In this document: positions 1 through 5,697 of the stretch, one piece after another
Position numbering within the stretch: position 1 is the stretch's first letter
Layout: each line of letters starts with the position of its first letter
DNA from: Rhodobacteraceae bacterium UBA6141
GTDB taxonomy: Bacteria > Pseudomonadota > Alphaproteobacteria > Rhodobacterales > Rhodobacteraceae
Reading direction: 5' to 3'
DNA length: 9,369 nt
Assembly: GCA_002423245.1 (NCBI GenBank)
Contig: DIVD01000047.1
Span: forward strand, 17,956-27,324
Notes under the pieces: generated by a model
Seen by the model: the letters and a program-made list of their open reading frames with translations, nothing else
Databases searched by the model: none
What the model was told of the DNA's origin: nothing
Translations under genes and position numbers: made by a program

Positions 1-646
1 CCTTGAGGATGGTGTTCTTGGTGGAAAGATAGACCGGCCAGCCCTTGACGAGGCCGTAATTCATCGAGGCGCGGGCAAAGTCGATGATCGAATCGTCAAG
101 GTTGTACATCGCCATCGTCACCCCGGCCGAGGGCGCGTCGAACACGTCGCGCTCGATCACGGTGCCATCCTCGCCGACGAACTTGAGCGTCAGCTTGCCC
201 TTGCCGGGGAAGCGGAAATCGGTCGCGCGGTACTGGTCGCCGAAGGCGTGGCGGCCCACGACGATCGGCTTGGTCCAGCCCGGCACCAGCCGCGGCACGT
301 TCTTGCAGATGATCGGCTCGCGGAAGATCACGCCGCCAAGGATGTTGCGGATGGTGCCGTTGGGCGACTTCCACATCTGCTTGAGCCCGAATTCCTCGAC
401 GCGGGCCTCATCGGGGGTGATGGTCGCGCATTTCACGCCGACGCCGTATTGCTTGATCGCCATCGCCGCGTCGATGGTGATCTGGTCGTTGGTGCGGTCG
501 CGCTCCTCGATCCCGAGGTCGTAATATTTCAGGTCGATGTCCAGATAGGGCAGGATCAGCTTCTTCTTGATGAAGTCCCAGATGATCCGGGTCATCTCGT
601 CGCCGTCGAGCTCGACGACGGGGTTCTCTACCTTGATCTTGGTCAT
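1..646 (-). CDS. icd: NADP-dependent isocitrate dehydrogenase, N-terminal half (partial)
   Basis: This enzyme oxidatively decarboxylates isocitrate to 2-oxoglutarate with NADP+ in the cytosolic TCA cycle. The reading frame starts at ATG 646-644 and runs off the left edge after 215 residues, of about 400 usual for the family. It reads MTKIKVENPVVELDGDEMTR at the start. The block KSPNGTIRNILGGVIFRE (93-110) holds the substrate-binding Ser94, Asn96, Arg100 and Arg109. GRHAFGDQYRATDF (131-144) holds Arg132, the equivalent of human IDH1 Arg132. This spacing matches the eukaryote-like homodimeric class rather than E. coli Icd. A Shine-Dalgarno GGAGAGG (complement of 650-656) precedes the start by a good distance. 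The gene is transcribed away from the suf operon; no functional link is visible. The identity is secure; only the C-terminal half is unseen. Confidence 0.97.
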   Translation of the reverse strand, partial: MTKIKVENPVVELDGDEMTRIIWDFIKKKLILPYLDIDLKYYDLGIEERDRTNDQITIDAAMAIKQYGVGVKCATITPDEARVEEFGLKQMWKSPNGTIRNILGGVIFREPIICKNVPRLVPGWTKPIVVGRHAFGDQYRATDFRFPGKGKLTLKFVGEDGTVIERDVFDAPSAGVTMAMYNLDDSIIDFARASMNYGLVKGWPVYLSTKNTILK

Positions 647-710
647 TGGCCTCTCCGCTTGGGTGACTCAGCTTGGCGCTGCATAGCCCAAATACGGCCC
701 GCGGGGAAGC

Positions 711-729
711 AGGTATGCAAAGGTATACC
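711..729. promoter_or_regulatory. Short direct/inverted repeat upstream of icd (possible operator)
   Basis: AGGTAT occurs at 711-716 and again at 721-726, exactly 10 bp (one helical turn) apart. The second copy belongs to a perfect 8-bp palindrome GGTATACC (722-729), and GGTAT 712-716 also pairs with ATACC 725-729. The site is 65-83 bp upstream of the icd start codon in an otherwise GC-rich gap. A regulator-binding site for icd is an inference; no convincing -35/-10 pair could be assigned here. Confidence 0.3.
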
Positions 730-777
730 GCAGGCGGCGCAAAGCCCGTTCGCCTGCCCGCGTCCTGCCCAGCCCTG

Positions 778-841
778 GCGCGAGGCTTTGCCGAGGCGCC
801 GCTTCGCATCCTAGCGCGAGGCTTCGCCGAGGCGCCGCTTC
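778..841. repeat. 28-bp direct repeat at the 3' end of the hydrolase gene
   Basis: Positions 778-805 and 814-841 are identical except for one base (t789 against c825), with a period of 36 bp. The right-hand copy is the last nine codons plus one base of the alpha/beta hydrolase gene (minus strand). The left-hand copy lies just past its TAG stop. The period equals 12 codons, so the copy beyond the stop stays in frame and would read KRRLGKASR, against KRRLGEASR inside the gene. This looks like a recent tandem duplication of the gene end. Each copy can also fold weakly (GCGC/GCGC and GGC/GCC around a TTC loop). Confidence 0.75.
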
Positions 842-1470
842 ACATAATCGCTGACCGTGGCGATCATCGGCTGCATATGCGCCTCTTCATCCTTGAAGAA
901 GTGGTCCGCCCCCTCGACCAGATGATGCGTCACGGTGATGCCCTTCTGCTCGCGCAGCTTGCCGACCAGCGTCGCGGTATCCTTCGGCGGCGCCACCCGG
1001 TCCGCGGTGCCGTTGATGATCAGCCCCGACGAGGGGCAGGGGGCGAGGAAGCTGAAATCATACATGTTCGCGGGCGGCGAGACCGAAATGAAGCCGGTGA
1101 TCTCGGGCCGCCGCATCAGCAGCTGCATCCCGATCCACGCGCCAAAGGAAAAGCCCGCAACCCAGCAATGCTTGGAATTGGGGTTCATCGCCTGAAGGTA
1201 GTCCAGCGCCGAGGCGGCATCCGACAGCTCGCCAATGCCCTGGTCGTATTCGCCCTGGCTGCGCCCCACCCCGCGGAAATTGAATCGCAGCACCGTGAAA
1301 CCCAGCTTGTGGAAGGCGTAATGCAGGTTATACACGACGCGGTTGTTCATCGTGCCGCCGAACTGCGGATGCGGATGCAGCACGATGGCGATCGGGGCGT
1401 CCCGGTCTTTCTGGGGATGGTATCGGCCTTCCAGACGGCCCTCGGGGCCGGGGAAAATCACTTCGGGCAT
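811..1470 (-). CDS. Alpha/beta hydrolase, COG2945-like
   Basis: A 219-residue protein with the fold signature of a small, soluble alpha/beta hydrolase. Visible motifs are HPHP (32-35) followed by GGTMNN (38-43), RFNFRGVGRSQG (62-73), the nucleophile elbow GFSFG (106-110, Ser108), the acid in NGTADRVAPPKD (Asp157), and the histidine in EGADHFF (His190). The triad is therefore complete. No signal peptide is seen, so it is probably cytoplasmic. The motif set matches the poorly characterised COG2945 group, annotated as predicted hydrolases or dienelactone-hydrolase-like; the substrate is unknown. The ATG at 1470 follows a purine-rich AGGCGAGG stretch. The gene is divergent from iscR with 174 nt between start codons, so its promoter must share that region. 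The last nine codons belong to a 36-bp-period tandem duplication. Confidence 0.9.
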   Translation of the reverse strand: MPEVIFPGPEGRLEGRYHPQKDRDAPIAIVLHPHPQFGGTMNNRVVYNLHYAFHKLGFTVLRFNFRGVGRSQGEYDQGIGELSDAASALDYLQAMNPNSKHCWVAGFSFGAWIGMQLLMRRPEITGFISVSPPANMYDFSFLAPCPSSGLIINGTADRVAPPKDTATLVGKLREQKGITVTHHLVEGADHFFKDEEAHMQPMIATVSDYVKRRLGEASR

Positions 1471-1512
1471 CTCGCCTCGCCTGACTTTTTGCGGGCCCGC
1501 GCGAGACCATTC

Positions 1513-1541
1513 TTGACGGTTTCGGTCAGAGACCCTAGAAC
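1513..1541 (+). promoter_or_regulatory. Sigma-70-type promoter of the iscR-suf operon
   Basis: TTGACG (1513-1518) is followed after exactly 17 bp by TAGAAC (1536-1541). The -35 box is nearly consensus and the -10 box is partial, as is common in alphaproteobacteria. Transcription would start near 1548, leaving a leader of about 95-100 nt before the iscR GTG. The 17-bp spacer contains a perfect GGTC-AGA-GACC inverted repeat (1524-1534). No other pair of this quality was seen upstream of iscR. The assignment is by inspection only. Confidence 0.65.
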
Positions 1542-1548
1542 TGTTCCA
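1536..1548. promoter_or_regulatory. Palindrome overlapping the -10 box (candidate IscR operator)
   Basis: TAGAAC-T-GTTCCA is an inverted repeat with 5 of 6 arm positions matching, centred on 1542. It covers the whole -10 hexamer and the expected transcription start, where a bound repressor would block RNA polymerase. The gene directly downstream encodes an IscR-type repressor, and autorepression is typical of IscR. Binding by this IscR is inferred from position; the site was not compared with a curated motif. Confidence 0.45.
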
Positions 1549-1552
1549 ACTC

Positions 1553-1583
1553 CGGTCCGGGCGCGTGTCCCGAGGCCGGACCG
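1553..1583 (+). other. GC-rich hairpin in the iscR leader
   Basis: CGGTCCGG (1553-1560) and CCGGACCG (1576-1583) form a perfect 8-bp stem around a 15-nt loop. If transcription starts near 1548, the hairpin sits at the very 5' end of the operon mRNA. No U-tract follows, so it is not an intrinsic terminator. A role in mRNA stability, or as part of a further regulator site, is possible but unproven. Confidence 0.45.
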
Positions 1584-1644
1584 CCGGGTGGAGTGGAATT
1601 AAGCAGCCTTCCCCGCGGCGTCAATGTCTTTGGGAGGCGGATGC

Positions 1645-2103
1645 GTGAAACTCTCGACGAAAGGGCGCTATGCGATGGTCGCGCTGGTGGATCTGGCCAT
1701 GGCCCCGCCCGACCGGCTGACCTCGCTGGCCGAGATCTCGAAACGGCAGGACATCTCGCTTCCCTATCTCGAACAGCTCTTCGTCAAGCTGCGCCGCGCG
1801 GGGCTGGTGGAGTCGGTGCGCGGGCCGGGCGGCGGCTACCGCCTTGCGCGCGAGCCCGAACGGATCCGGGTGTCCGAGGTGCTGGAGGCGGTCGATGAAA
1901 CCGTCAGCGCCATGCATACCGGCGCCGGGGTGACGGGGGGCGTGTCGGGCAGCCGCGCGCAGTCGATGACCAACCGGCTGTGGGAAAGCCTCTCGGCGCA
2001 GGTCTATGTGTTCCTGCACCAGACCACGCTCGGCGACGTGATGAAGAACGGGCTGAAGCCCTGCCGCGCCGTGCCGACCCTGTTCCGCGTGGTGGACGAA
2101 TAG
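1645..2103 (+). CDS. iscR: Rrf2-family Fe-S regulator IscR, single-cysteine type
   Basis: A 152-residue Rrf2-family transcription factor that senses Fe-S cluster status and controls the suf operon. MKLSTKGRYAMVALVDLA begins the winged-helix DNA-binding domain. LTSLAEISKRQDISLPYLEQ (26-44) is the recognition-helix region, and VRGPGGGYRLAR (58-69) is the wing. The C-terminal part (TNRLWESLSAQVYVFLHQTTLGDV) is the usual dimer helix. E. coli IscR binds [2Fe-2S] with three clustered cysteines in the loop before that helix; here the loop (about 89-108, TVSAMHTGAGVTGG and on) has none. The only cysteine is Cys140. A Rhodobacter sphaeroides IscR with one cysteine and atypical cluster ligation has been described, and this protein appears to be of that type. 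The GTG at 1645 was chosen over ATG 1624 because GGGAGG (1632-1637) lies 7 nt before it and family members begin MKLSTKGRYA. Confidence 0.93.
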   Translation: MKLSTKGRYAMVALVDLAMAPPDRLTSLAEISKRQDISLPYLEQLFVKLRRAGLVESVRGPGGGYRLAREPERIRVSEVLEAVDETVSAMHTGAGVTGGVSGSRAQSMTNRLWESLSAQVYVFLHQTTLGDVMKNGLKPCRAVPTLFRVVDE

Positions 2104-2128
2104 CCCGCCCAGCAGGGGCCCCGGCAAA

Positions 2129-2178
2129 GCCGCCCGCAAAACCGCCCCGCAACACCGCCCCGAAACACTGCCCGCAAC
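2129..2178 (+). repeat. Degenerate 12-13-bp tandem repeat, C-rich, between iscR and desulfurase
   Basis: Four imperfect units of the type ACCGCCCCGCAAC lie at 2129-2140, 2141-2153, 2154-2166 and 2167-2178, filling most of the 93-nt gap. The sense strand is rich in C and A and poor in G, unlike the surrounding coding DNA, and is preceded by the palindrome GGGGCCCC (2115-2122). An unstructured C-over-G stretch is the usual character of a Rho-loading (rut) site. That role is inferred. Confidence 0.5.
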
Positions 2179-2196
2179 ACCGAAGGTTCCGCCCCC

Positions 2197-3243
2197 TTGC
2201 CCACGCGCGCCTATCTCGACTGGAACGCCACCGCCCCGCTGCGCCCCGAGGCGCGGGCGGCGATGATCGGCGCGATGGATGTGCTGGGCAATCCGTCTTC
2301 CGTCCATGCCGAGGGGCGGGCCGCCACGGCGCTGCTGGAGCGGGCCCGCGCCCGGATCGCGGCGGCTCTGGGGGCGGAAGGCGCGGAGATCGTCTTCACC
2401 TCCGGCGCGACCGAGGCCGCGGCGCTGGCGCTTGCCGGGCGCGGCCTTGCCTCGGCGGCGGTGGAACATGACGCGGTGCTGGCCTGGACAGATGCCGGCC
2501 TGCCGGTCGATGCGCAGGGCCGGGTGACGGTGGCCGATCCCGCCCGCAGCACGCTGCAACTCGCCAACAGCGAAACCGGCGTGCTGCAGGACCTGCCGCA
2601 GGGGCTTGCGGTCTCGGACCTGACGCAGGCCTTCGGCAAGCTGCCGGTCGCCTTCAACTGGCTCGGCTGCGACATGGGCCTTGTCAGCGCGCACAAGCTG
2701 GGCGGGCCGAAGGGCATCGGGGCGCTGGTGCTGCGCCGGGGCATCGAGCTTGCGGCGCAGATCCGCGGCGGCGGGCAGGAAATGGGCCGCCGCGCCGGGA
2801 CCGAGAACCTGATCGGCATCGCCGGCTTTGCCGCGGCGGCAGAGGCGGCGGCGCGCGATCTCGCGGACGGGGTGTGGGAGAGGGTCGCCGAACTTAGAAA
2901 TATTCTAGAACAGGCAGTGGAATCCTGCGCCGAAGATGTTACTTTTGCAGGGAAGGGCGCGGCGCGCCTGCCCAACACGACCACGATGATCTGCCCCGGC
3001 TGGAAGGCGGAAACCCAGGTGATGCAGATGGATCTGGCGGGGTTTGCGGTGTCGGCCGGCTCGGCCTGCTCCAGCGGCAAGGTGCGCGCCAGCCGCACGC
3101 TGGCCGCGATGGGGTTCGACGCCGCCGCCGCCGCCAGCGCGATCCGGGTGTCGATCGGCCCCGGCACCACGCGGGACGAGATGGAGCGCCTTGCCGAGGC
3201 ATGGCTGAAGGCCCGCGCGCGCCACCGTGCCCGCGCAGCATGA
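2197..3243 (+). CDS. iscS: Cysteine desulfurase, compact NifS/IscS type
   Basis: A PLP-dependent cysteine desulfurase of 348 residues that would release sulfur from cysteine as enzyme-bound persulfide. YLDWNATAPLRP and GNPSSVHAEGR are the family N-terminus. Aligned by eye with IscS, all key residues are present: His91 (VEHDAV), Asn124 (ANSETG), Asp141 and Gln144 (SDLTQ), the PLP lysine Lys167 (SAHKLGGPKGIGAL), and the catalytic Cys291 (AGSACSSGKV). It is about 50 residues shorter than IscS; the loss is concentrated between His91 and Lys167. The start is TTG 2197, with GAAGG (2182-2186) 10 nt upstream. An ATG nearer than residue 23 is absent, and starting there would remove the conserved YLDWNATAP. 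It lies 93 nt after iscR. Its role beside SufS is unclear: it may supply other acceptors such as tRNA thiolation. A short run of rare codons lies at 2890-2953. Confidence 0.9.
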   Translation: MPTRAYLDWNATAPLRPEARAAMIGAMDVLGNPSSVHAEGRAATALLERARARIAAALGAEGAEIVFTSGATEAAALALAGRGLASAAVEHDAVLAWTDAGLPVDAQGRVTVADPARSTLQLANSETGVLQDLPQGLAVSDLTQAFGKLPVAFNWLGCDMGLVSAHKLGGPKGIGALVLRRGIELAAQIRGGGQEMGRRAGTENLIGIAGFAAAAEAAARDLADGVWERVAELRNILEQAVESCAEDVTFAGKGAARLPNTTTMICPGWKAETQVMQMDLAGFAVSAGSACSSGKVRASRTLAAMGFDAAAAASAIRVSIGPGTTRDEMERLAEAWLKARARHRARAA

Positions 3244-3273
3244 ACCCGCGCAGCATGAACGCGCAGCATGAAC
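3231..3273 (+). repeat. 15-bp tandem repeat spanning the desulfurase stop codon
   Basis: CCGCGCAGCATGAAC occurs at 3231-3245 and 3246-3260, and lacking its first two bases at 3261-3273. The TGA stop of the desulfurase gene (3241-3243) lies in the first unit. Each unit carries ATGA; the ATGs at 3240 and 3255 are in the sufB frame, the third at 3268 is not. This looks like slippage expansion of an original ATGA stop/start overlap. Confidence 0.8.
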
Positions 3274-3276
3274 AGG

Positions 3277-3292
3277 GGCGCCGCAAGGCGCC
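3277..3292 (+). other. GCAA-tetraloop hairpin ahead of sufB
   Basis: GGCGCC-GCAA-GGCGCC forms a perfect 6-bp all-GC stem with a GNRA-class loop, 22 nt before the chosen sufB start. No U-tract follows, so termination is unlikely. It could shield mRNA from exonucleases, or set where the ribosome enters by keeping the sufB start region free. Confidence 0.55.
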
Positions 3293-3314
3293 GGAAATGA
3301 ACGGAAACAGACCG

Positions 3315-4847
3315 ATGGCACTCGAGACCGATATGCAAGCCCCAAGCTTGGACGTCCGCGAGGGCGTCGACCGCGAAACGGTCGAGACCGTGGCGAACAT
3401 GGGCAGCTACAAATACGGCTGGGACACCGATATCGAGATGGACTATGCCCCCAAGGGCCTGTCCGAGGACATCATCCGCCTGATCTCGGCCAAGAACGAG
3501 GAGCCGGACTGGATGACCGACTGGCGCCTGCAGGCCTATCGCCGCTGGCTGCAGATGGCAGAGCCGCGGTGGGCGATGCTGCGCTACCCGCAGATCGACT
3601 ATCAGGACCAGTTCTACTACGCCAAGCCCAAGAGCATGACCCAGCGGCCCAAGAGCCTCGAGGACGTGGACCCCAAGCTGCTGGCGACCTATGAAAAGCT
3701 GGGCATCCCGCTGAAGGAGCAGATGCTGCTGGCGGGGGTCGAGGGCGCAGAGGCGGTCAGCCCCGGCCGCCGCGTCGCGGTGGATGCGGTGTTCGACAGC
3801 GTCAGCGTCGGCACCACCTTCAAGGCAGAGCTTGCCAAGGCCGGCGTGATCTTCTGCTCGATCTCGGAGGCGATCCGCGAACACCCCGATCTGGTGCGCA
3901 AATACCTCGGCTCGGTCGTTCCGCAATCGGACAACTTCTTCGCCACGCTCAACAGCGCGGTGTTTTCCGATGGCAGCTTCGTCTATATCCCGCCGAACAC
4001 CCGCTGCCCGATGGAACTGTCCACCTATTTCCGCATCAACGCGGAAAACACCGGCCAGTTCGAGCGCACGCTGATCATCGCCGACAAGGGCAGCTATGTC
4101 AGCTACCTCGAAGGCTGCACCGCGCCCAAGCGCGACATCGCGCAGCTTCACGCCGCCGTGGTGGAAATCGTGCTGCTGGACGATGCCGAGGTGAAATATT
4201 CCACCGTCCAGAACTGGTTCCCCGGCGACGAGGAGGGCCGCGGCGGCATCTACAACTTCGTCACCAAGCGCGCCGATTGCCGCGGCGCGCGGTCGAGGGT
4301 GATGTGGACGCAGGTGGAAACCGGCTCGGCGATCACCTGGAAATACCCCTCCTGCCTGCTGCGCGGCGATGACAGCCAGGGCGAGTTCTATTCCATCGCC
4401 ATCGCCAACAACATGCAGCAGGCCGATACCGGCACCAAGATGGTGCATCTGGGCAAACGCACCAGAAGCCGGATCGTCTCCAAGGGCATCTCGGCGGGGC
4501 GCGCGCAGAACACCTATCGCGGGCTGGTGTCGATGCATCCCAGGGCCACCGACAGCCGCAACTATACCCAGTGCGACAGCCTGCTGATCGGCGACAGGTG
4601 CGGCGCGCACACGGTCCCCTATATCGAGGTCAAGAACAACTCGAGCCGGGTGGAGCATGAGGCGACCACCTCCAAGGTCGATGACGACCAGCTGTTCTAC
4701 TGCCGCTCGCGCGGGATGGACGAGGAGGAAGCGGTGGCGCTGGTCGTGAACGGCTTCTGCCGCGAGGTGCTTCAGGCGCTGCCGATGGAATTCGCGATGG
4801 AGGCGCAGGCGCTGGTGGCGATCAGCCTTGAAGGCTCGGTCGGCTAG
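3315..4847 (+). CDS. sufB: Fe-S cluster assembly scaffold protein SufB
   Basis: SufB is a core subunit of the SufBCD scaffold, where a nascent Fe-S cluster is built from SufS-derived persulfide. The chosen start gives 510 residues, normal for alphaproteobacterial SufB. Landmarks are VANMGSYKYGWDTDIEMDYAPKG (26-48), NEEPDWMTDWRLQAYRRW (61-78), IPPNTRCPMELSTYFRIN (225-242), GCTAPKRDIAQLHAAVVE (267-284), QNWFPGDEEGRGGIYNFVTKR (299-319), and near the C-terminus DSLLIGDRCGAHTVPYIEVKNNSS, with Cys429 matching the essential cysteine of E. coli SufB (Cys405). VEHEATTSKVDDDQLFYCRSRG follows. The acidic position before QLFYC, Glu in E. coli as far as recalled, is Asp here. ATG 3315 has GGAAA 7 nt upstream. 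In-frame ATGs at 3240, 3255 and 3297 would add 25, 20 or 6 residues without a good ribosome site, and such extensions are unlike the family. It is 71 nt after the desulfurase. Confidence 0.97.
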   Translation: MALETDMQAPSLDVREGVDRETVETVANMGSYKYGWDTDIEMDYAPKGLSEDIIRLISAKNEEPDWMTDWRLQAYRRWLQMAEPRWAMLRYPQIDYQDQFYYAKPKSMTQRPKSLEDVDPKLLATYEKLGIPLKEQMLLAGVEGAEAVSPGRRVAVDAVFDSVSVGTTFKAELAKAGVIFCSISEAIREHPDLVRKYLGSVVPQSDNFFATLNSAVFSDGSFVYIPPNTRCPMELSTYFRINAENTGQFERTLIIADKGSYVSYLEGCTAPKRDIAQLHAAVVEIVLLDDAEVKYSTVQNWFPGDEEGRGGIYNFVTKRADCRGARSRVMWTQVETGSAITWKYPSCLLRGDDSQGEFYSIAIANNMQQADTGTKMVHLGKRTRSRIVSKGISAGRAQNTYRGLVSMHPRATDSRNYTQCDSLLIGDRCGAHTVPYIEVKNNSSRVEHEATTSKVDDDQLFYCRSRGMDEEEAVALVVNGFCREVLQALPMEFAMEAQALVAISLEGSVG

Positions 4848-4848
4848 G

Positions 4849-4918
4849 CCGCGCCGGTCGCCGGAACTTGCGCGGGCGCTGGCCCCCGCACAACATGATG
4901 TCGCCGCGCCCGGCGCGG
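4849..4918 (+). other. Nested inverted repeats in the sufB-sufC gap
   Basis: CCGCGCCGG (4849-4857) is the perfect complement of CCGGCGCGG (4910-4918), enclosing 52 nt. Within that, GCGGG (4872-4876) pairs with CCCGC (4885-4889). Alternatively, CCGCGCC (4904-4910) and GGCGCGG (4912-4918) make a local palindrome. The RNA of this gap can thus take at least two folds. It lacks a U-tract. Effects on sufC expression or mRNA processing are inferred only. Confidence 0.4.
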
Positions 4919-4941
4919 ACCAGAGGATGACGGGAAAACCG

Positions 4942-5696
<755 letters not shown>

Positions 5697-5697
<1 letters not shown>

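Noticed and set aside
1553..1583. Intrinsic terminator or attenuator in the iscR leader
   Set aside because: The stem is good, but no run of T follows and there is no competing leader-peptide arrangement that can be seen.
673..1602. A 309-codon plus-strand frame across the icd upstream region and the hydrolase gene
   Set aside because: It is antisense to the alpha/beta hydrolase, whose catalytic triad is complete; the plus-strand product shows no motif.
1624..1644. ATG 1624 as the iscR start
   Set aside because: It adds seven residues not typical of Rrf2 proteins and would place the GGGAGG ribosome site inside the coding region; GTG 1645 fits better.
3201..3314. SufB start upstream of 3315, in the desulfurase gene or the repeat
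   Set aside because: The extra residues come from the desulfurase 3' end and the tandem repeat, have no SufB homology and lack a ribosome site. A minor restart at 3240 remains possible and is listed as a finding.
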